Positions 19,019-28,141 of a stretch of 64,000 nucleotides of DNA are shown in pieces. The stretch lies in NCBI RefSeq assembly GCF_001613065.1, contig NZ_BDBQ01000036.1, positions 62,001 to 126,000 of the forward strand. The letters run 5' to 3'. Within the stretch, counting starts at the first letter, position 1. Each line of letters begins with the position of its first letter. The translations under genes were made by a program, and so were the position numbers. The stretch comes from Nocardia miyunensis NBRC 108239. Lineage in GTDB: Bacteria; Actinomycetota; Actinomycetes; Mycobacteriales; Mycobacteriaceae. The notes under the pieces are model-generated. The model was given only the letters and a program-made list of their open reading frames with translations. It was not told where the DNA came from and searched no databases.

Positions 19019-20263
19019 GTGCTTGGTTCAATAACGCGGAGCACCACGCGAACTCGCGTGGTTCGCGGTGCGTTGGTGATCGGGGCGGCGGCCGTGCTGG
19101 CCGTGGCCGGTTGCAGCAGCAAATCGACGTCGAGCAGCGCCGGTGGCGGGAGTGGAACCGGCCTGTCGATCAAATCGCTGGTGCAGATCGATAGCCAGGG
19201 CAAGTCGGTGACGCAGACCGGTACGGCCAAGGCCGCCGATCCCGCGGGCGATGGCAAGGCCAAGTGCGCGCCCACCACGGCGATCGCGATGGCCGGTGCG
19301 CTGACCGGTGCGAACTCCGCGCTCGGTATCAACATCGTGGACGGCGTGAAACTGGCTGTCGCGCAGCACAACAAGGCCAACCCGGACTGCCAGGTGCAGA
19401 CCAAGCCCTTCGACACCGAGGGTGATCCGCAGAAGGCCAGCCAGGTCATCCCGACGGTGATCAGCGACCAGTCGGTGACCGCGCTGATCGGTCCGGCGTT
19501 CTCCGGCGAGACCAAGGCGACCGGCCAGATCATCAGCGACGCCGGCCTGCCGGCGCTGACCTCCTCGGCCACCAACGCCTCGCTGACCAAGAACGGCTGG
19601 AAGACCTTCTTCCGCGGCCTGGCCAACGACGATCTGCAGGGCCCCTCGGTCGCGCACTACCTGACCGGCGCCGGCGGCTTCAAGAAGATCTGCGTCGTGC
19701 AGGACGACTCCGATTACGGTGTGGGCCTTGCCAAGTCGGTCACCGCGGCGCTCGGCTCCTCGGCCGACGAATCCTGCGCGGCCCAGGTGAAGACCGGCGA
19801 CAAGGACTTCTCGGCGACGGTCTCCAAGCTGTCCGCCGCCAAGCCGGACGCGATCTTCTACGCCGGGTACTACGCCGAGGCGGCCCCGCTGGTGGAGCAA
19901 CTGCATTCGGCCAACGTCACCGCGACCTTCGTCTCCGACGACGGCACCAACGACCCGCAGTTCGTCAAGCAGGCCGGCGACTCCAGCAAGGGCGCGCTGC
20001 TGTCCTGCCCCTGCGGCCCGGCGCCGGACTCCTTCGCCACCGCCTACAAGGCCCTGAACAACCAGGAGCCGGGCGTGTACTCGGTCGAGGCGTACGACCT
20101 GACCACGATCGTGTTGAAGGCGATCGACGCGGGCAAGGTCACCCGTCCCGAGGTGCTCGACTTCGTGCGCAACTACGACGGCCAGGGTCTGGCCCGTCAC
20201 TACAAGTGGGACAGCACGGGTGAATTGTCGAACGCCTTGATCTGGATGTACCAGGTCAAGTAG
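19019..20263 (+). CDS. Branched-chain amino-acid ABC transporter substrate-binding lipoprotein
   Basis: This 414-residue lipoprotein has an N-terminal signal with lipobox AVAGC (lipidated C32) and a Ser-rich tether. The periplasmic-binding fold of the LivK class follows: AIAMAGALTGANSALGINI, then VTALIGPAFSGETKA, ALTSSATN and IFYAGYYAEAAPLVEQL. It would deliver Leu/Ile/Val or related ligands to the membrane components encoded next. The GTG start lies behind a weak AGAGGTG. Two strong hairpins separate it from the permease gene, so it is probably made in excess of the membrane parts. Confidence 0.9.
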   Translation: MLGSITRSTTRTRVVRGALVIGAAAVLAVAGCSSKSTSSSAGGGSGTGLSIKSLVQIDSQGKSVTQTGTAKAADPAGDGKAKCAPTTAIAMAGALTGANSALGINIVDGVKLAVAQHNKANPDCQVQTKPFDTEGDPQKASQVIPTVISDQSVTALIGPAFSGETKATGQIISDAGLPALTSSATNASLTKNGWKTFFRGLANDDLQGPSVAHYLTGAGGFKKICVVQDDSDYGVGLAKSVTAALGSSADESCAAQVKTGDKDFSATVSKLSAAKPDAIFYAGYYAEAAPLVEQLHSANVTATFVSDDGTNDPQFVKQAGDSSKGALLSCPCGPAPDSFATAYKALNNQEPGVYSVEAYDLTTIVLKAIDAGKVTRPEVLDFVRNYDGQGLARHYKWDSTGELSNALIWMYQVK

Positions 20264-20288
20264 GGACCTACCCCGTATCGGGAACAGT

Positions 20289-20323
20289 GTGCACCGGAAG
20301 GCGAACCCATCGTCCCGGTGCAC
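20289..20323 (+). terminator. Hairpin between binding-protein and permease genes (first)
   Basis: GTGCACCGG (20289-20297) and CCGGTGCAC (20315-20323) form a perfect 9-bp stem. It may stabilise the upstream mRNA or cause partial termination. Confidence 0.5.
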
Positions 20324-20349
20324 GCCCCTGCCATCACCTTGGCGGGGGC
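20324..20349 (+). terminator. Hairpin between binding-protein and permease genes (second)
   Basis: GCCCCTGCC (20324-20332) pairs with GGCGGGGGC (20341-20349) at 8 of 9 positions, directly after the first hairpin. Confidence 0.45.
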
Positions 20350-20421
20350 ACCCGTGATTTCCGCTCCGGCGGTCCGCACCGGGACCCGGGCGCGCTGTTC
20401 CCACGATGACGAGAGTGTCGA

Positions 20422-21456
20422 ATGTCTGTAACCGTATTGGCGGATCCCGCGCTGTATGCCGGGACCATTGATTTCAACATTTCCGGGGTGGCCGACCAGT
20501 TCTGGCAGCTCACCGTCGACGGTTTGAGCTACGGCGCGATCTACGCGCTGGTGGCCGTCGGCTACACCCTGGTCTACGGTGTCTTGAGGCTCATCAACTT
20601 CGCCCATTCCGAAGTGTTCATGTTCGGCATGTTCGGACAGTATGTCGGATTGGAGCTGCTGGGATTCTCCGCCAGTGGGAACACCTATTCCGAGGGCCTG
20701 CTGATGACGATCGTCTACCTGCTGGTGGCGATGTTGATCGGCATGGCGGTGTCCGGTGCGACCGCCGTCGGCTTGGAGCGGGTGGCCTACCGGCCATTGC
20801 GCAAGCGCGGCGCCAAACCGCTGATCTTCCTGATCACCGCGATCGGCATGTCCTTCGTGCTGCAGGAGTTCGTGCATTACGTCCTGCCGAAATTCGTGCA
20901 CGGGCTGGGCGGCACCAATCCGCAGCAGCCGATCAAACTCGTCGAGCCCAAACAGGAATTCTCCCTGTTCGGCGCCTCGGTGACGAATGTGGCGATCGTG
21001 ATCGTGCTGGCGGCCGTCGCGCTGGCCGCGCTCACCGAGATCCTGATCAACCGGACCAGATTCGGCCGCGCCATCCGCGCGGTCGCCCAGGACCCCGACA
21101 CCGCGACGCTGATGGGCGTCTCGCGCGAGCGGGTCATCATGCTGACCTTCCTGATCGGCGGTCTGCTGGCCGGCGCCGCCGCGACGCTCTACACCCTGAA
21201 GGTGCCGCAGGGCATCGTGTTCAACGGCGGATTCATCCTGGGCGTCAAGGCGTTCAGCGCCGCGGTGCTCGGCGGTATCGGCAACCTGCGCGGCGCGCTG
21301 CTGGGCGGTTTGCTGCTGGGCCTGGCCGAGGACTACGGCCAGATCCTGTTCGGTACCCAGTGGCGCGACGTGGTCGCGTTCGTGGTGCTGGTGGCGGTGC
21401 TGATGCTCCGTCCGACCGGCATCCTGGGCGAGAGTCTTGGGAAGGCCCGGGTATGA
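20422..21456 (+). CDS. livH: Branched-chain amino-acid ABC transporter permease LivH
   Basis: The 344-residue membrane protein is the LivH-type permease with about eight membrane segments. Characteristic blocks are GLSYGAIYALVAVGYTLVYG with LINFAHSEVFMFG, RTRFGRAIRAVAQDPDTA with the EAA-like ATPase contact, and the C-terminal LGGIGNLRGALLGGLLLGL. It pairs with LivM encoded next; the stop overlaps the livM ATG by ATGA. Confidence 0.93.
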   Translation: MSVTVLADPALYAGTIDFNISGVADQFWQLTVDGLSYGAIYALVAVGYTLVYGVLRLINFAHSEVFMFGMFGQYVGLELLGFSASGNTYSEGLLMTIVYLLVAMLIGMAVSGATAVGLERVAYRPLRKRGAKPLIFLITAIGMSFVLQEFVHYVLPKFVHGLGGTNPQQPIKLVEPKQEFSLFGASVTNVAIVIVLAAVALAALTEILINRTRFGRAIRAVAQDPDTATLMGVSRERVIMLTFLIGGLLAGAAATLYTLKVPQGIVFNGGFILGVKAFSAAVLGGIGNLRGALLGGLLLGLAEDYGQILFGTQWRDVVAFVVLVAVLMLRPTGILGESLGKARV

Positions 21457-22682
21457 GTGAGGCGACGAAGGTTCCGGTGACCTCCACCGCACCGCAGCAG
21501 CCGCGCGGTGTGGGTGATGCGATTCGCGGCTGGTGGAGCGGGTTGTCCCGGCCCGCGCAATGGGCGTTCGGCGTGCCCGCGGTCATCGTGCTCGGGCTGA
21601 TCGCGCTGTTCCCGCCGCCGGGGATCAACACCCCCGGCACGAGTTTCGGCGGGGTGATGGCGCAGTTCGCGATGTACGCGCTCATCGCGATCGGCCTGAA
21701 CGTCGTGGTCGGTCAGACCGGCCTGCTCGATCTGGGTTATGTCGGTTTCTATGCGGTCGGCGCCTATACGGTCGGAATTCTGACCAGCCCGAACAGCCCG
21801 TTCCACAGCGACTCCGGTGTTTTCGATTCGAAATGGGCCTGGCTGCTGTGCGTGCCGCTGGCAATTTTGGCGACCGCGGCCTCGGGCCTGATTCTGGGCA
21901 CCCCGACGCTGCGACTGCGCGGTGATTATCTGGCGATCGTGACCCTCGGATTCGGTGAGATCGTGCGATTGCTCGCCGACAATCTGGGCGGGATCACCAA
22001 CGGCAGCCTCGGGTTGTCGGCCATCTCGTATCCGCATCTGGGCGAGTCGAAGACTCATACCGGCGGCTATTTCTCGTCCGGAAATCTCGGTGATCGGAAT
22101 TCCGGGAATCTGCTGGATCGCGCGAATTCGGGTGTCTGGTGGTTCTGGATCGGCATGCTGCTGGTGGTCGTGGTGCTGATGCTGGTCGGCAATCTGGAGC
22201 GCAGCCGCGTCGGCCGCGCCTGGGTCGCGATCCGCGAGGACGAGGACGCCGCGGAGATCATGGGCGTGCCCACTTTCAAATTCAAGCTGTGGGCGTTCAC
22301 CATCGGCGCGGCGGTGGGCGGTCTGTCGGGCGCGCTGTACGCCGGTCAGGTGCAGTTCATCAATCCGACCGGATTCAACGTCATCAACTCGATGCTGTTC
22401 CTGTGCGCGGTGGTGCTGGGCGGTCAGGGCAACAAGCTCGGCGTGATCGTCGGCGCGTTCCTGATCGTGTACCTGCCGAACCGGTTCATGTCGGTGAACG
22501 TGGCGGGACAGTCGTTGGGCGACTTCAAATATCTGTTCTTCGGTCTCACGCTGGTGGTGGTGATGATCTTCCGTCCGCAGGGGCTGTTCCCGGCGCGGCA
22601 GAAATTGCTCATGTACTCCAGGCAGGTGTATCGAGCGGTGCGGCCTGCGCGGGCCACCGAGGTGACGGGAGCGGGCGCATGA
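21453..22682 (+). CDS. livM: Branched-chain amino-acid ABC transporter permease LivM
   Basis: The 409-residue LivM-type permease has GLNVVVGQTGLLDLGYVGFY, LRLRGDYLAIVTLGFGEI and RVGRAWVAIREDEDAAEIMG, the segment that contacts the ATPase, followed by LGGQGNKLGVIVGAFL. A hydrophilic N-terminal 35 residues precede the first membrane segment. It is coupled to livH and to the fused ATPase gene by ATGA overlaps. Confidence 0.93.
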   Translation: MSEATKVPVTSTAPQQPRGVGDAIRGWWSGLSRPAQWAFGVPAVIVLGLIALFPPPGINTPGTSFGGVMAQFAMYALIAIGLNVVVGQTGLLDLGYVGFYAVGAYTVGILTSPNSPFHSDSGVFDSKWAWLLCVPLAILATAASGLILGTPTLRLRGDYLAIVTLGFGEIVRLLADNLGGITNGSLGLSAISYPHLGESKTHTGGYFSSGNLGDRNSGNLLDRANSGVWWFWIGMLLVVVVLMLVGNLERSRVGRAWVAIREDEDAAEIMGVPTFKFKLWAFTIGAAVGGLSGALYAGQVQFINPTGFNVINSMLFLCAVVLGGQGNKLGVIVGAFLIVYLPNRFMSVNVAGQSLGDFKYLFFGLTLVVVMIFRPQGLFPARQKLLMYSRQVYRAVRPARATEVTGAGA

Positions 22683-24601
22683 CCGGGCCGGGCGCTGGTG
22701 GCGCGCTGTTCGACAACGAGGACATGTCGGCGGGATATGCCGCCGAGCCGGAGGCGGGTAAGGCCGGTGTGGTGGACGTCGGCGCCGTCGTTCCGGAGCT
22801 GGCTGATACCCAGGTCGTGGCGGAAGTCGTTGCGCCGCACCGGGAAATCGAGACCGCGGTCGGTGAGCCGCTGCTGCGCACCGACGGGCTCACGATGCGG
22901 TTCGGCGGTCTGACGGCGCTGGATTCGGTGAGTTTCGAGATCCGCCGCGGCGAGATCCTCGGGCTCATCGGGCCCAACGGCGCGGGCAAGACGACCTGTT
23001 TCAACGCCATCACCGGGGTGTACCGGCCGTCGGCGGGCACGGTGTTCTTCGACGGCAAACCGCTGACCAAGACCAAGCGCAATCAGATCACCCGGCTGGG
23101 CATCGCCCGGACCTTCCAGAACATCCGATTGTTCGGGGAGATGACGGCGCTGGAGAACGTGGTCGTCGGCACCGACGCCCGGCACCACACCTCGGTGCCC
23201 GGCGCGGTGTTCCGCAGCCCGCGGCATCGTCGCGAGGAACGCGACGCCATCGAACGCGGTATGGCGCTGCTGGAGTTCGTCGGCATCGCTCCCCGGGCGG
23301 TGGAGAAGGCGCGCAATCTGTCCTACGGCGATCAGCGCCGGCTGGAGATCGCCCGCGCGCTGGCGACCGAGCCGAAGCTGCTGTGCCTGGACGAGCCCGC
23401 CGCCGGATTCAATCCGAGCGAGAAGTCCGCGCTGATGGATCTGATCCGCAAGATCCGTGACGACGGCTTCACCGTGCTGCTGATCGAGCACGATATGCGG
23501 CTGGTCATGGGCGTCACCGACCGGATCGTGGTGCTGGAGTTCGGGCGCAAGATCGCCGACGCGCTGCCCGAGCAGATCCGGGACGATCCCGCGGTGATCG
23601 CGGCCTACCTCGGTGTGCCGGACGAGGAGGCAGCGGCGGAATTGGCCGATGCCTCCCGCGAGTCCGAACCTTCGGTATTCGCGAACCCGGCCGCGGCGGC
23701 CGACACCGCGGTGCTTCCGGTCTACCTGGACGAAGATCCGCGCCCCGCAGGCGCCGGGGGCGCGGACCCCGATGTGCCGTTCCGGATGCCCGAGAACGCC
23801 GGATCCGGCCCGGCGGCGACGGGATCCGGCGCTGTATCACCGAGCGCGCTGATCACCGGCGGTCCGGGACAGGGCGGTTCCGAACCGCTGCTGGTGGTCG
23901 AGGACATGGTCGTCAGCTACGGCAGAATCCAAGCGCTGCACGGTATTTCGCTGCAGGTCGCACAGGGCGAGCTGGTGACCCTGCTGGGCGCCAACGGTGC
24001 GGGCAAGACCACCACCATGCGCGCGCTGTCCGGACTGCTGCCGCTCGGTCGCGGGCGAATCACGTTCGCGGGCAGGGACGTCAGCCGGATGCGGGCGCAC
24101 GAGCGGGTGGTCGAGGGCCTGATCCAGGCCCCGGAGGGCCGCGGTGTGTTCCCGGGCATGACCGTGCAGGAGAACCTCGACATGGGTTGTCACGCACGGC
24201 CGTTCAAGCAGCGGGCGGAATATTCGCAGACGCTCGATCGGGTCTTCGAGCTGTTCCCGCGTCTGGCCGAGCGCCGGAAACAGGTGGGCGGCACCATGTC
24301 CGGCGGTGAGCAGCAGATGCTGGCGATCGGCCGCGCGCTGATGGCCCGGCCGAAGCTGCTGCTGCTGGACGAGCCGTCGATGGGCCTGGCGCCCATGGTG
24401 ATCCAGCAGATCTTCCGGATCATCAGCGAGATCAACGCCAACGGCACGACCGTGCTGCTGGTCGAGCAGAACGCGCAGCAGGCGCTGACCCGCAGTCACC
24501 GCGCCTACATTCTGGAGACCGGCGAGATCACCAAGACCGGCGGCGGCCGTGCGCTGCTGACCGATCCGGCGGTGAAATCGGCGTACCTGGGCGTCGCGTA
24601 A
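22679..24601 (+). CDS. Fused branched-chain amino-acid ABC transporter ATPases (LivG-LivF)
   Basis: One 640-residue protein carries both ATPase subunits that are normally separate. Residues 1-64 are an unmatched extension. The LivG-like domain (about 65-320) has Walker A GPNGAGKTT (98-106), signature LSYGDQRRLEIARAL and Walker B LLCLDEP. A linker of about 75 residues rich in Ala/Gly/Pro follows. The LivF-like domain (about 400-640) has GANGAGKTT, MSGGEQQMLAIGRAL and LLLLDEPSMGLAP. Both sites look intact, so the fusion supplies a ready heterodimer-like pair. It starts at an ATG overlapping the livM stop. Confidence 0.93.
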   Translation: MTGPGAGGALFDNEDMSAGYAAEPEAGKAGVVDVGAVVPELADTQVVAEVVAPHREIETAVGEPLLRTDGLTMRFGGLTALDSVSFEIRRGEILGLIGPNGAGKTTCFNAITGVYRPSAGTVFFDGKPLTKTKRNQITRLGIARTFQNIRLFGEMTALENVVVGTDARHHTSVPGAVFRSPRHRREERDAIERGMALLEFVGIAPRAVEKARNLSYGDQRRLEIARALATEPKLLCLDEPAAGFNPSEKSALMDLIRKIRDDGFTVLLIEHDMRLVMGVTDRIVVLEFGRKIADALPEQIRDDPAVIAAYLGVPDEEAAAELADASRESEPSVFANPAAAADTAVLPVYLDEDPRPAGAGGADPDVPFRMPENAGSGPAATGSGAVSPSALITGGPGQGGSEPLLVVEDMVVSYGRIQALHGISLQVAQGELVTLLGANGAGKTTTMRALSGLLPLGRGRITFAGRDVSRMRAHERVVEGLIQAPEGRGVFPGMTVQENLDMGCHARPFKQRAEYSQTLDRVFELFPRLAERRKQVGGTMSGGEQQMLAIGRALMARPKLLLLDEPSMGLAPMVIQQIFRIISEINANGTTVLLVEQNAQQALTRSHRAYILETGEITKTGGGRALLTDPAVKSAYLGVA

Positions 24602-24713
24602 CCGGTGCGGGGCCCGGCCGCGCGATGTGCGGCCGGACCCCGCCCGATCCGGTTACCCGATCCGGCGCACGCGGATCCGCGGAGGTCCGGCAACACGTGT
24701 CGGTGCCTGTCCC

Positions 24714-24719
24714 TAGACT
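24714..24719 (+). promoter_or_regulatory. Putative -10 box of leaderless polA
   Basis: TAGACT ends 7 nt before the polA GTG and no ribosome-binding site is present, the leaderless pattern. Confidence 0.5.
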
Positions 24720-24726
24720 CTGTGCC

Positions 24727-27462
24727 GTGACTTCAGCCACCAGCGATCAGCGCCCGAGCACCGTGCCCGCAGCCACCGAAGGCGAGCGGCCGACCCTGTT
24801 GTTGCTGGACGGGCACTCGCTGGCCTATCGCGCGTTCTTCGCCCTGCCCGCGGACAATTTCAAGACGGTCACCGGGCAGACCACCAATGCGGTGTACGGG
24901 TTCACCGCGATGCTGATCAACCTGTTGCGCGACGAGAAGCCCACCCACGTCGCCGCCGCGTTCGACGTCAGCCGCAAGACCTTCCGCACCGAGGCGTATC
25001 CGGAGTACAAGGCCAACCGCTCGCAGACTCCCGACGAGTTCCGCGGTCAGGTGGAGATCACCCAGGAGGTCCTGGGCGCGCTGGGCATCCCGGTGATGGC
25101 GATCGACGGCTACGAGGCCGATGATGTGATCGCCACCCTGACCACCCAGGCGGTGCCGCAGGGGTACCGGGTGCTGATCGTCACGGGCGACCGGGATTCG
25201 CTGCAACTGGTCACCGACGACGTCACGGTCCTGTACCCGAAGAAGGGCGTCTCCGAACTCACCCGGTTCACCCCCGACGCGGTGCAGGAGAAGTACGGCC
25301 TGACCCCGGGCCAGTATCCGGATTTCGCGGCCCTGCGCGGCGACCCGAGCGACAATCTGCCCGGTATTCCGGGCGTGGGGGAGAAGACCGCGGCCAAGTG
25401 GGTGCGCGAATACGGCGATCTGAACACGCTGGTGGATCGGGTCGACCAGGTGAAGGGCAAGGTGGGTGATGCGTTGCGCGCCAACCTGTCCAGCGTCGTG
25501 CTCAACCGTCAGCTGACCGAGATGGTCAAGGACGTCCCGCTGCCGTACACCCCCGATCAGCTCGCCCAGCAGCCCTGGGACAGGGACCGGATCCACCGTC
25601 TGTTCGACGACCTGGAATTCCGCGTGCTGCGCGATCGGCTGTTCGACACCCTCGCCGCGCCCGAGCCCGAGGCCGAAGGCGGATTCGAGATCAGCGGCGG
25701 GGCGATCGAACCGGGCGGCGTGGCCGACTGGCTGACCGAGCATGCCAAGGCCGGTGTGCGCCACGGTATTTCGGTCGTCGGCACCGGAACTCCGGTGAAC
25801 GGTGATGTCACCGCGATCGCGATCTCCGCGGCCGACGGCGAGGGCGGCTATTTCGACGCGGTCGCGCTGACTCCGGAGGACGAGGCGGCGCTGGGTGCAT
25901 GGCTGGCCGATCCGAAGACCTTCAAGGCCGTACACGAGGCCAAGGCGGCCATGCACGCGCTGCGCGGGCGTGGCTGGCGCCTGGCCGGGCTCGCCAGCGA
26001 TACGGCGCTGGCCGCCTACCTGGTCCGCCCCGGCCAGCGCACCTTCAACCTGGACGATCTGTCGCTGCGCTATCTGTCCCGCGAGCTGCGCGTGGAATCG
26101 GACGCGCAGCCGCAGCTGTCCCTGCTGGACGAGGAGGGCCAGGTCGACGCCGAGCTGGCCCAGGCCGAGATCCTGCGTGCCCGCGCGGTGGCCGATCTGG
26201 CGCAGGCCCTCGACGTCGAGCTGGAGCGCATCGAATCCACCAGGCTGCTCACCGAGATGGAACTGCCGCTGCTGGGTGTGCTGGCCGAATTGGAGGAGGC
26301 GGGTATCGCCGTCGCCGTCGACGAACTCGAGCAGCTGCAATCCGAATTCGCCGATCGCGTCGCCGACGCCGCGAGCGCGGCCTACGAGGTGATCGGCAAG
26401 CAGATCAATCTCGGCTCGCCCAAGCAGCTGCAGGTGGTGCTGTTCGAGGAACTCGAGATGCCCAAGACCAAGCGCACCAAGACCGGATACACCACCGATG
26501 CCGATGCGCTCGAGTCGCTGTTCGAGAAGACCCAGCATCCGTTCCTGGAGCATCTGCTCGCCCATCGCGACGCGACCCGGCTGAAGGTGACCGTGGACGG
26601 CCTGCTCAAATCGGTCGCCGACGACGGCCGCATCCACACCACCTTCAATCAGACCATCGCGGCGACGGGCCGGTTGTCCTCGACCGAGCCCAATCTGCAG
26701 AACATCCCGATCCGCACCGACACCGGCCGCCGCATCCGCGACACCTTCGTCGTCGGGCCCGGCTGCGAGTCGCTGATGACCGCGGACTACAGCCAGATCG
26801 AGATGCGGATCATGGCGCACCTGTCCAAGGACGCGGGGCTGATCGAGGCGTTCAATTCGGGGGAGGACCTGCACACCTTCGTCGCCTCCAAGGCGTTCGA
26901 CATCCCGATCACCGAGGTGCACCCGGAGATGCGCCGCCGGATCAAGGCGATGTCCTACGGTCTGGCGTACGGACTGTCCGCCTACGGGTTGTCCCAGCAG
27001 CTCAAGATCAGCGCCGAGGAGGCCAAGGCGCAGATGGAGGTCTACTTCTCCCGGTTCGGCGCGATTCGCGACTACCTGCACGAGGCGGTCGAGCAGGCCC
27101 GCAAGGTCGGATACACCGAGACGTTGTTCGGCCGTCGTCGCTATCTGCCCGATCTGGATTCGAGCAACCGCCAGCGTCGCGAGGCCGCCGAGCGGATGGC
27201 CCTCAACGCGCCGATTCAGGGCACCGCGGCCGACATCATCAAGGTGGCCATGATCAACGTGCAGCGCGCGGTGAAGGAGGCCGGGCTCGCCTCGCGCACC
27301 CTGCTGCAGATCCACGACGAACTGCTCTTCGAGGTGGCTCCGGGTGAGCGCGAGCAGCTGGAAGCCCTTGCGCGCGAACATATGTCGAAGGCCATCGAGC
27401 TGTCGGTGCCGCTCGAGGTCTCGGTGGGAGTCGGGCGCAGCTGGGATGCCGCCGCGCACTAG
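24727..27462 (+). CDS. polA: DNA polymerase I
   Basis: The 911-residue Pol I serves in Okazaki-fragment processing and repair. The N-terminal 5'-3' exonuclease domain (about 20-320) shows LLLDGHSLAYRAFF, the Asp cluster around GYEADDVIATL, VTGDRDSLQLV and GDPSDNLPG. The middle region has the exonuclease fold but lacks an obvious DEDD catalytic set, as in mycobacterial enzymes. The polymerase domain has TGRLSSTEPNLQNIP, the catalytic DYSQIEMR, the O-helix region RRRIKAMSYGLAYG and QIHDELLFEV. A strong hairpin follows the stop. Confidence 0.97.
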   Translation: MTSATSDQRPSTVPAATEGERPTLLLLDGHSLAYRAFFALPADNFKTVTGQTTNAVYGFTAMLINLLRDEKPTHVAAAFDVSRKTFRTEAYPEYKANRSQTPDEFRGQVEITQEVLGALGIPVMAIDGYEADDVIATLTTQAVPQGYRVLIVTGDRDSLQLVTDDVTVLYPKKGVSELTRFTPDAVQEKYGLTPGQYPDFAALRGDPSDNLPGIPGVGEKTAAKWVREYGDLNTLVDRVDQVKGKVGDALRANLSSVVLNRQLTEMVKDVPLPYTPDQLAQQPWDRDRIHRLFDDLEFRVLRDRLFDTLAAPEPEAEGGFEISGGAIEPGGVADWLTEHAKAGVRHGISVVGTGTPVNGDVTAIAISAADGEGGYFDAVALTPEDEAALGAWLADPKTFKAVHEAKAAMHALRGRGWRLAGLASDTALAAYLVRPGQRTFNLDDLSLRYLSRELRVESDAQPQLSLLDEEGQVDAELAQAEILRARAVADLAQALDVELERIESTRLLTEMELPLLGVLAELEEAGIAVAVDELEQLQSEFADRVADAASAAYEVIGKQINLGSPKQLQVVLFEELEMPKTKRTKTGYTTDADALESLFEKTQHPFLEHLLAHRDATRLKVTVDGLLKSVADDGRIHTTFNQTIAATGRLSSTEPNLQNIPIRTDTGRRIRDTFVVGPGCESLMTADYSQIEMRIMAHLSKDAGLIEAFNSGEDLHTFVASKAFDIPITEVHPEMRRRIKAMSYGLAYGLSAYGLSQQLKISAEEAKAQMEVYFSRFGAIRDYLHEAVEQARKVGYTETLFGRRRYLPDLDSSNRQRREAAERMALNAPIQGTAADIIKVAMINVQRAVKEAGLASRTLLQIHDELLFEVAPGEREQLEALAREHMSKAIELSVPLEVSVGVGRSWDAAAH

Positions 27463-27475
27463 CGACAGTAGAAAA

Positions 27476-27518
27476 CCGTGGCCGCCGGTCGGATGAGGGG
27501 GACGCCCGGCGGCCACGG
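27476..27518 (+). terminator. polA terminator
   Basis: CCGTGGCCGCCGG (27476-27488) and CCGGCGGCCACGG (27506-27518) form a perfect 13-bp stem with a 17-nt loop, starting 13 bp after the stop. Confidence 0.8.
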
Positions 27519-27931
27519 AGTCGGTCGGCGCATGGCGCGCGCCGTGTCCGTTCGGGCCGGTGGACCCGCCCCGATGTGGCTCTTACCTGACCAATCGTGC
27601 GTTGCCCGGCTTAGGGCCGGATGATAGCGACCTTCGAGAAGCCTGAGAACGTGATCGCGCGGCGATAACGACGATGTATCCGTCGCGCGAATCGGTGTGA
27701 CGAATCTGGGCTGAACAGACACTGCGTCGCGATTGCTTGAAGGTTGCCGTTATCTCTGGTGGGGCCTCGAGCGTTGGTTTTCGCACGTCGATCGAGTTGC
27801 TGGGGTCGTTGTCGGCCGTTGGTGTGCCGTTTACGGACGATTGTGACGAAGTTACCCATCGGTTACGCGCCGATGTGGTTGCCATCGGAGGTAACAGTCC
27901 ATATTCTCGAAGCCGTGCCGAATCCCGCCGC

Positions 27932-28005
27932 TAGCCACAGCGCCGCTCGCAATGTCGCCGACCGCGACTGTGCGGCGCTAATGCCGCTGACCGCGATGGT
28001 GGCTA
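27932..28005 (+). other. Nested inverted repeats around the leader-peptide start
   Basis: TAGCCAC (27932-27938) pairs with GTGGCTA (27999-28005), and inside it AGCGCCGC (27939-27946) pairs with GCGGCGCT (27972-27979). The two stems are contiguous on the 5' side, so a folded 5'-leader RNA is plausible. It overlaps the first codons of the leader ORF. Confidence 0.35.
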
Positions 28006-28046
28006 CCGGTCGACTTCTCGTAGTTCTCCGCCGTAGCGGGGTCTGA
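27981..28046 (+). CDS. Leader peptide rich in Leu/Val codons (attenuator candidate)
   Basis: This 21-codon ORF reads MPLTAMVATGRLLVVLRRSG V and stops at TGA 28044-28046; an internal ATG at 27996 gives a 16-residue version. The core is CTT CTC GTA GTT CTC, a cluster of Leu and Val codons, followed by Arg codons. It lies about 95 bp upstream of the LeuA regulatory-domain gene. Ribosome stalling on Leu/Val codons would decide which downstream hairpin forms, as in known branched-chain leader peptides. It is called from pattern; no expression is shown. Confidence 0.55.
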   Translation: MPLTAMVATGRLLVVLRRSGV

Positions 28047-28084
28047 TTCGGACCGGCCCCTCGCTGCGGCCGTAGAACCTTTTC
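28035..28084 (+). promoter_or_regulatory. Candidate branched-chain amino-acid attenuator
   Basis: Two overlapping hairpins follow the leader codons. One pairs GGTC (28040-28043) with GACC (28051-28054) and extends with a bulge toward the CCCC of 28057-28060. The other pairs CGGCC (28054-28058) with GGCCG (28068-28072) and is followed by TAGAACCTTTT, a T-run. They cannot form together, the layout of an antiterminator and terminator. Confidence 0.45.
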
Positions 28085-28141
28085 ACTGCGCTGGTCCCCT
28101 CTGTCAATCGGATACGACACGCCTCGGGAAGACCTAGTCAA

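Larger units (their letters stand above)
27463..28141. other. Long intergenic region with terminator, structured segment and leader peptide
   Basis: These 679 bp hold the polA terminator (27476-27518) and, in the second half, a leader peptide and hairpins described separately. The stretch 27520-27930 has no supported gene: frames on both strands have mixed third-position composition. Confidence 0.6.

Noticed and set aside
27583..27885. Minus-strand ORF of 100 codons after polA
   Set aside because: Its codon composition is not that of a coding gene here, and it overlaps the structured region and terminator side.
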